Positions 53,869-63,679 are shown, counted from the stretch's first letter. The stretch: 64,000 nucleotides of DNA from an uncultured Clostridium sp. (GCA_948467875.1 CAOKFZ010000005.1:50861-114860), one strand, 5' to 3'. The notes: generated by a model not told the origin, from the letters alone. Numbers and translations: made by a program.

Positions 53869-54612
53869 ATGGGGAATGGAAAAACGGCTTTAGTAACAGG
53901 TGCTGCGCGTGGAATTGGAAAAGGAATTGTCTTGAAATTAGCAAAAGAGGGGTACGATGTAGCCATTAATTATCGAACCATGAATGAGGAGCTAGAGACT
54001 TTGAAAGCACAAATTGAAAGTGATTTTGGCGTAAAATGTGCGCTTGTGCAAGGCGATGTTGCTAAATTTGAAGATGCCGAAAAAATGGTAAATGAGACAA
54101 AAGAGCAATTGGGAAAAATTGATGTTTTGGTAAATAATGCAGGCATCACAAAAGACGGTTTGCTGATGAGAATGCCAAAAGAAGATTTTGAAAGTGTAGT
54201 TAATATTAATTTGGTGGGAACTTTTAATGTAACGAGAAATGTAGTTCCGCTTATGGTAAAACAGAAATCAGGAAGAATTATTAATATTTCTTCTGTGGTT
54301 GGTGTGGCAGGAAATGCTGGGCAAACGAATTACTCTGCCTCAAAAGCAGGCATTATTGGTTTTACAAAAAGTTTAGCAAGAGAAGTTGCTAGTCGAAATA
54401 TCTTGGTAAATGCAGTGGCGCCAGGCTTTATTGCGACTGATATGACAAATGTTTTGACAGATACGCAAAAAGAAGGAATTAATAGCCAAATTCCACTAAA
54501 GAGAATGGGAACCGTGGAAGATGTAGCAAATTTAGTGAAATTTCTAGCATCAGAAGATGCGTCATATATCACAGGGCAAGTTATCAATGTAGATGGCGGC
54601 ATGGTAATGTAA
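53869..54612 (+). CDS. fabG: 3-oxoacyl-ACP reductase
   Basis: A 247-residue SDR enzyme. NADPH-binding TGAARGIGKGI at the start, VNNAGITKD, catalytic Ser-Tyr-Lys (IINISSVVG, YSASKAG), and the end GQVINVDGGMVM. AAAGGAGGTC precedes the ATG. Reduces the beta-keto group in each elongation cycle. Confidence 0.95.
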   Translation: MGNGKTALVTGAARGIGKGIVLKLAKEGYDVAINYRTMNEELETLKAQIESDFGVKCALVQGDVAKFEDAEKMVNETKEQLGKIDVLVNNAGITKDGLLMRMPKEDFESVVNINLVGTFNVTRNVVPLMVKQKSGRIINISSVVGVAGNAGQTNYSASKAGIIGFTKSLAREVASRNILVNAVAPGFIATDMTNVLTDTQKEGINSQIPLKRMGTVEDVANLVKFLASEDASYITGQVINVDGGMVM

Positions 54613-54636
54613 AATAAAAAAAGAAAGGAATGGAAA

Positions 54637-55875
54637 ATGGAAAGAAGAGTAGTAGTAACAGGTTTGGGCTGTATCACTCCAATAGGAAATAGTGTGGAGG
54701 AATTTTGGAAAGGAATTGAGAACACGAAATGTGGAGTTGACGAAATTACGGCATTTGATACAACAGATTACAAAGTGCATCTAGCAGCAGAGGTAAAAAA
54801 TTTTAATCCAGAAGATTATATTGATAAAAAAGAAGCCAAAAGAATGGATCGTTTTACGCAATTTGCCATTGTTGCAGCAAAAGAGGCTATGGCAGATAGC
54901 AAGTTAAAAGTAGACGAAATAGACAGCACGCGTTTTGGATTAATCATTGGTTCTGGAATTGGTGGAATCATCACGATTCACGAAGGTTCAACGATTTTGA
55001 ATGAAAAAGGACCAAATCGAGTTTCACCATTTTTTATCCCAATGGCAATTAGCAATATGGCTGCTGGAAATGTTTCCATTGAAGTTGGGGCAAAAGGGCA
55101 AACGTTTAGCTTGACAACTGCTTGTGCTACAGCTACAGATGCGATTGGAGAAGCATTTCGTATCATTCGCCATGGCTACCAAGACGTTATGATGGCAGGC
55201 GGTACAGAATCTCCAATTACACCTGTTTCTATTTCTGGTTTTTCGAATATGAAGGCTCTTAGCACAGCAATGGATAAAAATAGAGCTAGTATTCCTTTTG
55301 ATAAAGAAAGAAGTGGTTTTGTTATGGGAGAGGGCGCTGGTCTAATTTTGCTAGAGGATTTGGAACATGCACAAAAAAGAGGAGCGAAAATTTATGCAGA
55401 AGTCGTAGGATATGGCGCAAGTTCGGACGCTTATCATATTACATCACCATTGCCTGACGGAAATGGTGGCGCACGTGCTATGACAAGTGCTATTCAAGAT
55501 GCAAAAATTAAGCCAGAAGATATTACTTATATTAATGCACACGGAACATCAACACATTTGAATGATTCAGGGGAAACATTGGCTGTGAAAACAGCTTTTG
55601 GAGAGGCAAGTAAAACAGTTATGATGAGTTCAACCAAAGGAAACACAGGACATTTGCTAGGTGCAGCTGGGGGTGTAGAGGCGATTGCGTGTATCAAAGC
55701 AATCGAAAAAGGATTAGTGCCACCAACGATTAACTATCAGGTTCCAGATGAAGAATGTGATTTGGATATTGTTCCTAATACGCCAAGAAAAGCAGATGTC
55801 AAATATACCTTGTCAAATTCGTTAGGATTTGGCGGACACAATAGCAGTATTATTTTTAAGAAATATGAACAATAA
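54637..55875 (+). CDS. fabF: 3-oxoacyl-ACP synthase II
   Basis: A 412-residue condensing enzyme. Catalytic Cys in TTACATATDAIG, His in NAHGTSTHLNDSGE and NTGHLLGAAGG, and the closing NSLGFGGHNSSI. AGAAAGGAATGGAAA precedes the ATG. Elongates acyl-ACP with malonyl-ACP. Confidence 0.95.
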   Translation: MERRVVVTGLGCITPIGNSVEEFWKGIENTKCGVDEITAFDTTDYKVHLAAEVKNFNPEDYIDKKEAKRMDRFTQFAIVAAKEAMADSKLKVDEIDSTRFGLIIGSGIGGIITIHEGSTILNEKGPNRVSPFFIPMAISNMAAGNVSIEVGAKGQTFSLTTACATATDAIGEAFRIIRHGYQDVMMAGGTESPITPVSISGFSNMKALSTAMDKNRASIPFDKERSGFVMGEGAGLILLEDLEHAQKRGAKIYAEVVGYGASSDAYHITSPLPDGNGGARAMTSAIQDAKIKPEDITYINAHGTSTHLNDSGETLAVKTAFGEASKTVMMSSTKGNTGHLLGAAGGVEAIACIKAIEKGLVPPTINYQVPDEECDLDIVPNTPRKADVKYTLSNSLGFGGHNSSIIFKKYEQ

Positions 55876-55940
55876 TTGTAGGGATACGGCATATTGTGCA
55901 CTGTGTTTCTGCGATATCAATATAAAAGGAGGGATTAAAA

Positions 55941-56399
55941 ATGGAGTATCATGAAATCAAGAAATTAATGGATGATATGGGAAATTCAAAGTTGACAGAA
56001 TTAGAAATTGAATTTCCTGACGGAATTAAAATTAGTATGAAAAAAGAAGATGCAAAAAAACTTTCTGCGCCTGTACCAGCAGTCGTTCCACAGGCACAGC
56101 CACCAATGAATATTATTCAGGCACAAGCACCAGTGGAAGTGAAAAATGAGGAAAAAAAGATAGACGGAAATATTGTGAAATCACCAATGGTGGGGACATT
56201 TTATTCGAAATCTTCTCCAAGTGCAGAGACTTTTGTTAAAAAAGGCAGCAAAGTGAAAAAAGGCGATACTTTGTGCATTATAGAAGCTATGAAATTGATG
56301 AACGAAATTGAGTCAGAATATGATGGAGAAATTGTGGAAATTTTAGTGAATGATGATGATATGGTGGAATATGGGCAGCCGTTGTTTGTTGTTAAGTAA
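55941..56399 (+). CDS. accB: Biotin carboxyl carrier protein of acetyl-CoA carboxylase
   Basis: A 152-residue protein. Helical N-terminus, a Pro/Ala/Gln-rich linker (about 45-70), and the biotinyl domain with the biotinylated Lys in IIEAMKLMNEIE. AAAGGAGGGATTAAAA precedes the ATG. It starts the carboxylase part of the operon. Confidence 0.95.
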   Translation: MEYHEIKKLMDDMGNSKLTELEIEFPDGIKISMKKEDAKKLSAPVPAVVPQAQPPMNIIQAQAPVEVKNEEKKIDGNIVKSPMVGTFYSKSSPSAETFVKKGSKVKKGDTLCIIEAMKLMNEIESEYDGEIVEILVNDDDMVEYGQPLFVVK

Positions 56400-56485
56400 G
56401 TCGTTAGCGAGGAAGGACATAAGATTGTGTATGTTATGTGAAAGCAATGTGAATTTTGTGTGAAATTTAAAAGGAGAAAAAGCTA

Positions 56486-57094
56486 ATGTTGGAAAACAAA
56501 TTAGGAATAGAAAGTCCTTTAGAACTTGCCTCAATGGAAGAAAAAATAACAAAAAAGAAAGCATTAGAATTATTTGAAACAGGAAAGCTAGATAGTTTTG
56601 AAGTAGGGAAATTTTCGGGACTTGCAAAAATTCATGAATTTTTATTTGAGGAGATATATGATTTTGCGGGGAAAGTTCGCACAGAAAATATAGCGAAAAA
56701 TAATTTTCGATTTGCTTCTGCCATGTATTTAGAGGATGCTTTAAGAAAGATTGATAAGATGCCACAATCTAATTTTGACGAAATCATAGAAAAATATATA
56801 GAGATGAATATTGCGCATCCTTTCCGAGAAGGGAATGGAAGGAGCACAAGAATTTGGCTAGATGCGATTTTGAAACAGGAAATTGGCAGAGTTATTGACT
56901 GGAGCAAAATTAATAAAGAAGATTATTTGCTGGCGATGGAAAGAAGTCCAGTAAAAAGTTTAGAATTAAAAACGTTATTAAAAAATGCATTGACAAGTCA
57001 GATTAATGATAGAAAAGTGTATATGAAAGGGATTGATGCAAGTTATTTTTATGAAGGATATAATTTGTATCACACACAAGATTTGCAAAAATAA
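56486..57094 (+). CDS. Fic family protein with C-terminal inhibitory motif
   Basis: A 202-residue Fic-domain enzyme, probably an AMP-transferase. The catalytic loop is [16 protein letters not shown] (HPFXXGNGR). The C-terminal helix contains SYFYEGYN, matching the (S/T)XXXE(G/N) inhibitory motif of class III Fic proteins, in which the Glu blocks ATP placement. It sits inside the fatty-acid operon between accB and fabZ on the same strand, with its own AAAAGGAGAAAAAGCT site. It may be a stray insertion or modify a host target; no antitoxin gene is adjacent. The intergenic region before it carries a weak copy of the host repeat. Confidence 0.88.
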   Translation: MLENKLGIESPLELASMEEKITKKKALELFETGKLDSFEVGKFSGLAKIHEFLFEEIYDFAGKVRTENIAKNNFRFASAMYLEDALRKIDKMPQSNFDEIIEKYIEMNIAHPFREGNGRSTRIWLDAILKQEIGRVIDWSKINKEDYLLAMERSPVKSLELKTLLKNALTSQINDRKVYMKGIDASYFYEGYNLYHTQDLQK

Positions 57095-57104
57095 GGAGAA
57101 AACT

Positions 57105-57545
57105 ATGTTAAATATTAATGAAATTATGGAGATTATTCCGCAACGTGCACCGTTTTTGATGATAGATCGAGTGGAAGAGTATGTACCAGGAGAAAGCTGC
57201 ACTGCCTATAAAAATGTGTGCATTAATGAGCCACATTTTGCTGGGCATTTTCCAGGGCAACCAATTATGCCAGGCGTGCTAATCGTAGAGGCTTTGGCGC
57301 AAACTGGTGCGATTGCGATTTTGTCAATGGAGGAAAACAAAGGCAAAAATGCGCTATTTGGCGGAATTGATAAATTGCGTTTTAAAAGGCAAGTTGTGCC
57401 AGGAGATGTCTTAAAGTTGGAAGTGAAGGTAATTAAGAAAAAAGGACCAATTGGAATAGGAGAGGCTTTAGCAACCGTGAATGGAGAGGTTGCCGCCAAA
57501 GGGGAACTGACTTTTGCTGTGGTAGATATGCCGAAAGAAGATTAA
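57105..57545 (+). CDS. fabZ: 3-hydroxyacyl-ACP dehydratase
   Basis: About 146 residues from ATG 57105, just after AAGGAGAAAACT. Hot-dog fold: [19 protein letters not shown], catalytic His in [22 protein letters not shown], and [11 protein letters not shown]. Dehydrates beta-hydroxyacyl-ACP. It starts 10 bases after the Fic gene. Confidence 0.95.
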   Translation: MLNINEIMEIIPQRAPFLMIDRVEEYVPGESCTAYKNVCINEPHFAGHFPGQPIMPGVLIVEALAQTGAIAILSMEENKGKNALFGGIDKLRFKRQVVPGDVLKLEVKVIKKKGPIGIGEALATVNGEVAAKGELTFAVVDMPKED

Positions 57546-57617
57546 ATAAAAGCCACACAGGCAAACAAAAATAGAAATTCTGCTTGCCTGTGCGACTTGT
57601 GGGGGTAACTTTAGCAG

Positions 57618-57914
57618 CTACTCCGAATTGGAACTACTCTTGAAATAAACAATGGTTCTTCCGTATTCGCGGGTATAACATGTTACAATAAAACCAAATT
57701 CAGTGAAGATTCGGACAATATCTTTGCGTTTGTAACTGCCAGAAAGTTTTAGCTTTACAATATGACCAAGAATAATTTTGGTAAAATGGTAAACATGCCA
57801 CTTATGTTTAAAGTCCTCAATAAGTGGAGCATACTTTTTTTGAACTCTCCGGCTTACACATTGACAGTATTTGTCGCAGTACTTAGTATAAATTTTGGTT
57901 AAATCAATGAACAT
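57618..57914 (-). CDS. Hypothetical 98-residue protein on the opposite strand
   Basis: A basic, Tyr/His/Lys-rich protein (MFIDLTKIYTKYCDKYCQCV at the start). The family is not recognised. It is inserted against the direction of the fatty-acid operon between fabZ and accC, with GGAGGC ribosome site upstream of its ATG. It contains an in-frame CGG codon (minus strand, 57851-57849) read as arginine, unlike the surrounding operon. It is probably a recent insertion. Coding status is moderately supported by the ribosome site and length. Confidence 0.5.
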   Translation of the reverse strand: MFIDLTKIYTKYCDKYCQCVSRRVQKKYAPLIEDFKHKWHVYHFTKIILGHIVKLKLSGSYKRKDIVRIFTEFGFIVTCYTREYGRTIVYFKSSSNSE

Positions 57915-58004
57915 TATAACGCCTCCTAATGATTTGATAAATGCATTATACTATAAATTTACATAAAAGTCAATCGATTTATAAAAAGAGAAAGGAATTA
58001 TAAA

Positions 58005-59348
58005 ATGCTAAAAAAAGTTTTAATTGCCAATCGAGGCGAAATTGCGGTTCGCATTATAAGAGCGTGCAAAGAACTTGGGATTGCAACCGTTGCAGTCTAT
58101 TCGGAAGCTGACAAAGATGCGCTGCATACGCGTTTAGCAGACGAAGCGATTTGCATTGGACCTGCAAAATCCACCAAAAGCTATTTGAATATTAAAAATA
58201 TTTTGCAAGCAGCTTGTGGAACTGGCTGTGATAGCATTCATCCGGGGTTTGGCTTTTTGTCAGAAAATGCCAATTTTGCAAAAATGTGCGAAGAAAGCAA
58301 TTTGAAATTTATTGGACCATCTTACCAAATTATTGATTTAATGGGAAATAAATCTAACGCAAAAGAGCTTATGAAAAGTGCGAATGTTCCTGTTGTTCCT
58401 GGTTCAGACGGAAGCGTTAAAAACGTGGAAGAGGCGCTTAAAATTGCAAACGAAATTGGCTATCCGATTATGATAAAAGCAGCAGCTGGTGGCGGTGGCA
58501 AAGGAATTCGTTTGGTTAAAGCGCCAGAAGAATTGCCAGAGGCGTATGAAATTGTTAAGCAAGAAGCCTTGATTTCGTTTAACGATGATGAAATTTATAT
58601 TGAAAAATTAATTGAAAATCCAAGACATGTGGAAATTCAAGTACTGGCTGACGAATTTGGAAATTGTATTCACTTAGGAGAAAGAGATTGCTCTGTGCAA
58701 AGGCGCCATCAGAAGATTTTGGAAGAAAGTCCTTCCACGGTTTTGGACGATAAATTAAGAAAAAAAATGGGAGAGGCGGCAATTAATGCAGTCAAAGCAG
58801 CACATTATTCCAATGCAGGAACCATTGAGTTTTTGGTGGATAAACACAAAAACTTTTACTTTATGGAAATGAATACAAGAATTCAAGTAGAGCATCCAGT
58901 CACTGAATGGGTCACTGGAATTGATATTGTGAAAGAGCAATTAAGAATTGCGTCAGGCGAAAATCTAAGTTATACACAAAAGGATGTTGACATAAAAGGA
59001 CACAGTATTGAGTGTAGAATTAATGCAGAAAATCCAGAAAATAATTTTATGCCATGTCCAGGTACGGTTATGGATTTGAATTTGCCAGGTGGAAATGGCG
59101 TAAGAGTAGACACAGCAGTATATACAGGTTACAAAATTCCGCCAGTTTATGATTCGATGATTGCTAAAATTATTGTGCATGCGGAAAACAGAGAAGCTGC
59201 CATTGCCAAAATGAAGGTGGCGCTAGACGAATGCGTGATTGACGGTGTGGATACCAATATTGATTTTTTGTATCAAATTTTGGAAAATGAAAATTTTGTT
59301 TCAGGCAATTTTGATACATCATTTATTCAAAAAGAATTTGGCATGTAA
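58005..59348 (+). CDS. accC: Biotin carboxylase of acetyl-CoA carboxylase
   Basis: A 447-residue ATP-grasp enzyme. It starts KKVLIANRGEIAVRIIRACK; ATP-binding AAGGGGKGIRLV near 160-170, ERDCSVQRRHQKILEESPS, and the active-site MEMNTRIQVEHPVTEWVTG. GAGAAAGGAATTATAAA precedes the ATG. Confidence 0.97.
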   Translation: MLKKVLIANRGEIAVRIIRACKELGIATVAVYSEADKDALHTRLADEAICIGPAKSTKSYLNIKNILQAACGTGCDSIHPGFGFLSENANFAKMCEESNLKFIGPSYQIIDLMGNKSNAKELMKSANVPVVPGSDGSVKNVEEALKIANEIGYPIMIKAAAGGGGKGIRLVKAPEELPEAYEIVKQEALISFNDDEIYIEKLIENPRHVEIQVLADEFGNCIHLGERDCSVQRRHQKILEESPSTVLDDKLRKKMGEAAINAVKAAHYSNAGTIEFLVDKHKNFYFMEMNTRIQVEHPVTEWVTGIDIVKEQLRIASGENLSYTQKDVDIKGHSIECRINAENPENNFMPCPGTVMDLNLPGGNGVRVDTAVYTGYKIPPVYDSMIAKIIVHAENREAAIAKMKVALDECVIDGVDTNIDFLYQILENENFVSGNFDTSFIQKEFGM

Positions 59349-59367
59349 ACCATAGGAGGAGAAGAAT

Positions 59368-60207
59368 ATGGTTATTGATAAGATAAAAAAAAGAGGAAAA
59401 AAGAAAATTCGCCAGCCAGAAAATAAAAGTGATATTCCCATTGGAAAATGGGTAAAATGCGAAAAATGTGGCGAAATTTTATACAAAGAAGATTTCCATA
59501 AAAATCATAGTGTTTGTATGAGTTGTGGGCATCATTTTCGCTTGTCTGCTAGGCGTAGAATTTGGCAGACGCTAGACGAAAACTCATTTGAACCTTTTGA
59601 CTTGCATTTGAAAACAGTCAATCCATTGGAAATGGAAGATTACATGACAAAGTTAAAAGGTTTGCAGGAAAAGTTGGGCATAGATGATGCGGTGGTTTGT
59701 GGCACTGGTAAAATCAATGGTGAAAAAGTGGTAATTTGTGTTATGGACGGAAATTTTTTGATGGGAAGCATGGGAAGTGTTGTTGGCGAAAAAATTACAT
59801 ATTCCATTGAGCAAGCAACCCAGCAAAAATTGCCACTGATTATTTTTTCTGTGTCAGGTGGGGCGCGTATGCAGGAGGGCATTATTTCGCTGATGCAAAT
59901 GGCAAAAACGTCAAGTGCGATTGCTAAGTTAAATGAAGCAGGTGGACTATTTATTTCAGTTTTGACAGATCCAACGTATGGCGGAGTGACGGCGAGTTTT
60001 GCATCTTTGGGAGATATTATTTTGGCTGAGCCAAATGCTATGATTGGTTTTGCAGGAAAACGCGTTATCAAGCAAACCATTGGGGAAGAGTTGCCAGAAG
60101 GTTTTCAGACAGCAGAGTTTTTATTGGAGCATGGTTTTGTGGATAAAATTGTGGAACGAAAAGACATGAAAGAAACGCTTTATAAATTGATAAAATTTCA
60201 TCAATAG
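59368..60207 (+). CDS. accD: Acetyl-CoA carboxylase carboxyltransferase subunit beta
   Basis: A 279-residue protein. N-terminal zinc ribbon ([30 protein letters not shown]), then the carboxyltransferase fold ([56 protein letters not shown]). AGGAGGAGAAGAAT precedes the ATG. The partner subunit accA lies beyond a two-gene insertion. Confidence 0.96.
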   Translation: MVIDKIKKRGKKKIRQPENKSDIPIGKWVKCEKCGEILYKEDFHKNHSVCMSCGHHFRLSARRRIWQTLDENSFEPFDLHLKTVNPLEMEDYMTKLKGLQEKLGIDDAVVCGTGKINGEKVVICVMDGNFLMGSMGSVVGEKITYSIEQATQQKLPLIIFSVSGGARMQEGIISLMQMAKTSSAIAKLNEAGGLFISVLTDPTYGGVTASFASLGDIILAEPNAMIGFAGKRVIKQTIGEELPEGFQTAEFLLEHGFVDKIVERKDMKETLYKLIKFHQ

Positions 60208-60239
60208 GAATTTGAGAATTAGAAAGATAAGGTAAAATT

Positions 60240-60692
60240 ATGGTACATTTAGTATATTGTGATGATAAGTCAAAAGAGTTAAATAAGATTTTAGATGGTA
60301 GTAAAACAATGATTATAAGAGGTGCAGCAGGAAGAAAAATACCACATAGCAGAGTATTCAAAGATGAAATACTTTATTTTATGGAAAAAGGAACAAAAAA
60401 GATAACAGCAAAGGCAGTTGTAACAGATGTTCAAAACTATGTAAAATTAAGTGATGAAGAAATAACAAAAACTATTGAAGAGAATAATAGTAAATTACAG
60501 CTAACTGATAAGCAAAAAGAAAGATGGCATAAAAAATGCTTGTGTTTAGTTGAATTTAAAAATGTAGAAGAAATTACAGCATTAGATTTTGACCATCAAG
60601 GAAATATGGATGATTGGTTAATTATCGAAAAAATAGAAGATGTAGTTGTAGGAACGAGTATTCCATATAATTATGAAAAATCAAAATTTTAA
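60240..60692 (+). CDS. Hypothetical protein paired with DUF5131 protein
   Basis: A 150-residue protein. N-terminal half (MVHLVYCDDKSKELNKILDG, IIRGAAGRKIPHSRV) and the centre (ILYFMEKGTKKITAKAVVTD) resemble an ASCH/PUA-like nucleic-acid-binding barrel. The identification is weak. It ends 6 bases before the DUF5131 gene, and the two are inserted as a unit between accD and accA. Their base composition is lower in G+C than the flanking genes. Confidence 0.6.
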   Translation: MVHLVYCDDKSKELNKILDGSKTMIIRGAAGRKIPHSRVFKDEILYFMEKGTKKITAKAVVTDVQNYVKLSDEEITKTIEENNSKLQLTDKQKERWHKKCLCLVEFKNVEEITALDFDHQGNMDDWLIIEKIEDVVVGTSIPYNYEKSKF

Positions 60693-60698
60693 GGTGGT

Positions 60699-61415
60699 AT
60701 GGATATGGCAATGTGGAATCCGTGGCGAGGCTGTAAAAAATGTAGTGATGGTTGTTTACATTGCTATATTCATAAAGGAGATTTCAAAAGAAATGTTGAT
60801 ACAAACGAAATAGTAAAAACAAAAGACTTTGAAAAGTCAATAGAAAAATTAAAAAATGGCAATTATAAAATGAAATCTGGAATGGTCTACTTATGTTTTT
60901 CTACAGATTTTCTTATTGAAGAAGCAGATGAGTGGAGAAATGAATGTTGGAAAATGATGAAAGAAAGACAGGACTGTACTTTTTTGTTTCTAACAAAAAG
61001 AATTGATAGATTTATGAAATGTATTCCAGATGACTGGAATACTGGATACGATAATGTAGTGGTATGTTGTACGATTGAAAATCAAAAAAATGCAGATTAT
61101 AAATTATCCATTTTTAAAGATTTACCAATCAAACACAAATGTATAACAGCACAACCTTTATTAGAGAAAATAAATATTGAAAAATATCTTGATAATATAG
61201 AACTTGTAGTTGTTGGTGGAGAATCTGACGTCAATGCTAGGGCATTTCATTATGACTGGGCATTAGATATTAGAGAGCAATGTATAAGAAAAAATGTAAA
61301 TTTTGAATTTAGACAATGTGGCACTTACACAATAAAAGATGGAAAGCAATATAAAATACAAACAAAGGACTTGTGTAAACAAGCAAAATTAGCAAATATT
61401 GATTTGCAATTTTAA
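60699..61415 (+). CDS. DUF5131 (phage Gp37/Gp68-like) protein
   Basis: A 238-residue protein of the DUF5131 family. It starts WNPWRGCKKCSDGCLHCYIH, with the clustered cysteines that suggest a metal or Fe-S site in a radical-SAM-like barrel, then FLFLTKRIDRFM, VVCCTIENQKNADYKL, and VVVGGESDVNARAFHYDW. Members occur often in phages. The biochemical role is not established. It is inserted with the upstream small gene into the acc operon, in the same direction, so transcription can run through. AAGGTGGT precedes the ATG. Confidence 0.82.
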   Translation: MDMAMWNPWRGCKKCSDGCLHCYIHKGDFKRNVDTNEIVKTKDFEKSIEKLKNGNYKMKSGMVYLCFSTDFLIEEADEWRNECWKMMKERQDCTFLFLTKRIDRFMKCIPDDWNTGYDNVVVCCTIENQKNADYKLSIFKDLPIKHKCITAQPLLEKINIEKYLDNIELVVVGGESDVNARAFHYDWALDIREQCIRKNVNFEFRQCGTYTIKDGKQYKIQTKDLCKQAKLANIDLQF

Positions 61416-61439
61416 AGGGCAAAGAAAAGGGAGGTGAAG

Positions 61440-62282
61440 ATGTTGCCAAAAGATGAGAAGATGGAGAAAAAAACAGAAAGTAAAAAGCTGACGGCTTGGG
61501 ATAGAGTAAGCCTTGCGAGAAATGCTAAGCGTCCAACTGCGCTGGATTACATAAATATTATTTTTGATGATTTTCTAGAGCTTCATGGAGATAGATTATA
61601 TAGCGATGATGGCGCCATGGTTTGTGGTTTGGCAAATATTGGCAAGCAGAATTTTACGATTATTGCAGAGCAAAAAGGTCGAAACACAAAGGAAAACATC
61701 AAGCGCAATTTTGGGATGCCAAATCCAGAAAGTTATAGAAAAGCAATTAGGCTAATGAAACAAGCAGAAAAATTTAACCGACCAATTGTTACTTTGATTG
61801 ATACGAAAGGTGCTTATCCGGGAATTGAGGCGGAGCAAAGGGGGCAAGGCGAGGCGATTGCGAAAAGTATGATGGAAATGGCAAATTTGAAAACGCCGAT
61901 TATTTGTATTGTAATTGGGGAAGGCTCTAGTGGTGGCGCGCTCGCGATTGGTGTGGGAGACGAAATTATTATGCTGGAAAACGCAGTATATTCAGTGCTT
62001 TCGCCAGAAGGCTTTTCTAGCATTTTGTGGAAAGATGGCAAACGTGTCAAAGAAGCAGCTGAAAAAATGAAAATGACGGCACAAGATTTGAAAAAGTTAA
62101 AAGTAATTGATAAAATTATTGATGAGCCAGAAGGCGGTGCTCAGAAGGATTTGGAAGGCGTTGCGGAAAGTATGAAGAAAATTATTTTGACAGCAACAAA
62201 AAAATTAGCTAAAAAGTCAAAAGATGAATTAGTGCAAGAACGATATCAGAAATTTAGGAAAATGGGAGAGTATGCCCAATAA
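61440..62282 (+). CDS. accA: Acetyl-CoA carboxylase carboxyltransferase subunit alpha
   Basis: About 280 residues from ATG 61440; GGGAGGTGA lies directly upstream and covers the in-frame GTG at 61434. AccA pattern: AWDRVSLARNAKRPTALDYI, LHGDRLYSDDGAMVCGLA, NFGMPNPESYRKAIRLMKQA, DTKGAYPGIEAEQRGQGEAI and EGSSGGALAIGVGD. Forms the carboxyltransferase with AccD. Confidence 0.96.
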   Translation: MLPKDEKMEKKTESKKLTAWDRVSLARNAKRPTALDYINIIFDDFLELHGDRLYSDDGAMVCGLANIGKQNFTIIAEQKGRNTKENIKRNFGMPNPESYRKAIRLMKQAEKFNRPIVTLIDTKGAYPGIEAEQRGQGEAIAKSMMEMANLKTPIICIVIGEGSSGGALAIGVGDEIIMLENAVYSVLSPEGFSSILWKDGKRVKEAAEKMKMTAQDLKKLKVIDKIIDEPEGGAQKDLEGVAESMKKIILTATKKLAKKSKDELVQERYQKFRKMGEYAQ

Positions 62283-62303
62283 AAATTTTAGGAGGATTTT
62301 GAA

Positions 62304-63074
62304 ATGATTTTAAAAGATAAAACAATTTTGATTATGGGAATTCGAAATAAGTGGAGCATTGCATATGGAGCGGCAAAGTCTGCATTTGATCAAGGTGCAA
62401 AAGTGATTTTTACCTTTATGGGAGAGGACAATCGTGATAAAATTGAAGAGCTAATTTCAGAATTTGGAGAGGCAAAAGCGTATAGTTGTGATGCTTCAAA
62501 GGATAGTGATTTGGAGAATTTATTTGACAATATTAAAAAAGATTTTGGAAAAATTGATGGAATTGTGCATTGCATCGCACATGCTTTTACAGAGGATTTG
62601 CACAATCCATTTGTGGAAACGAGCAAAGAAGGCTATTCACATGCAGTGGACGTCAGCGCTTATACATTTGTTGCAACAGCTAGAATTGCGAAAGAGAAAG
62701 ATGTTTTGGCAGAAGAGGCAAGTTTGGTAAGTTTGACTTATCATGGTTCTACGAAAGTTTTGCCAAATTACAATGTAATGGGGGTTGCAAAAGCAGCGTT
62801 AGAATGCAGTGTGCGCTATTTGGCGGATAATTTGGGACCAATGGGAATTCGTGTAAATGCAGTTTCTGCAGGACCAATTAAAACATTGTCAGCAAAAGGA
62901 ATTAAGGATTTTGGTTCAATTTTGGATGTAGTAGAAGAAAAAGCGCCACTTAGAAGAAATGTAACGAAAGAGCAAGTTGGAGATAGTGTGGCATTTTTGC
63001 TAAGTTCAATGGCAAGTGCAGTAACAGGGCAGATTATTTATGCAGATAGTGGATACAACATTATGGGAATTTAA
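62304..63074 (+). CDS. fabI: Enoyl-ACP reductase (NADH)
   Basis: A 256-residue atypical SDR. GIRNKWSIAYGAAKSAFDQG at the start, SLTYHGSTKVLPNYNVMGVAKAALE with the Tyr and Lys of the FabI Y-X6-K active site, then LADNLGPMGIRVNAVSAGPI and VTGQIIYADSGYNIMGI. TAGGAGGATTTTGAA precedes the ATG. It completes the operon, which therefore uses FabI rather than FabK for the last reduction. Confidence 0.95.
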   Translation: MILKDKTILIMGIRNKWSIAYGAAKSAFDQGAKVIFTFMGEDNRDKIEELISEFGEAKAYSCDASKDSDLENLFDNIKKDFGKIDGIVHCIAHAFTEDLHNPFVETSKEGYSHAVDVSAYTFVATARIAKEKDVLAEEASLVSLTYHGSTKVLPNYNVMGVAKAALECSVRYLADNLGPMGIRVNAVSAGPIKTLSAKGIKDFGSILDVVEEKAPLRRNVTKEQVGDSVAFLLSSMASAVTGQIIYADSGYNIMGI

Positions 63075-63093
63075 AAGTATGAAAAATATAAGA

Positions 63094-63125
63094 AAAAATC
63101 CGTAGTTTTTATGCTACGGATTTTT
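63094..63125. terminator. Terminator of the fatty-acid operon
   Basis: A 12-bp perfect stem AAAAATCCGTAG/CTACGGATTTTT with an 8-base loop, T-rich on both exits. It serves fabI and the convergent XRE gene. Confidence 0.92.
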
Positions 63126-63483
63126 AACTTATTTTCTTTTTTCTTTTTATCGTAATTAAATTATCTTTTAAAATGTATCTTGCATAATCGTCAATTTGTT
63201 TTCTTTGCTCATCCGTGATATTTATATAATCTCTAACAAAGAGACCAGTATAGATTTTATCATGATGACAATCTAGTTTTCCAGGTTTTCGAATATCTGA
63301 TTTGCACAACAAATAATCGAGTGAAACATCGAAAAAATCGGCTAATCTAGAAGCGTCTTTTGTATCAAGTCTTCTTTTTTCATTTTCGTACAGTCCAACA
63401 GCCTGTGAGGTAACTCCTAAAATTTTGCCAATATCAGTTTGATTCAGGCGATTTTCTTCTCGTAATTGTTTTATTCTATTCAT
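63124..63483 (-). CDS. XRE-family HTH regulator
   Basis: About 119 residues from ATG 63483, with GGAGGC upstream. HTH_3 domain at 1-60 (MNRIKQLREENRLNQTDIGK, VTSQAVGLYENEKRRLDTKD, LADFFDVSLDYLLCKSD). The C-terminal part is a short helical and basic region. It is divergent from the HTH gene at 63680; the intergenic region probably holds a shared operator. Confidence 0.88.
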   Translation of the reverse strand: MNRIKQLREENRLNQTDIGKILGVTSQAVGLYENEKRRLDTKDASRLADFFDVSLDYLLCKSDIRKPGKLDCHHDKIYTGLFVRDYINITDEQRKQIDDYARYILKDNLITIKRKKKIS

Positions 63484-63679
63484 AAAAGTGCCTCCATATA
63501 GTATATGATTATTATAAAACAAAAAGTTTAATTTGTAAACAGCAAATCAAATAATTTCTTACAGGTGCAAGCATTTGAAACGATGAGTTTTAAATGGTAA
63601 AAAAAGGTGTTGACAACAAACTAATTGTTTGGTAATATAGATATAGAAACGAACTGTTTGTAAAAGAGGAGGGATTGTC

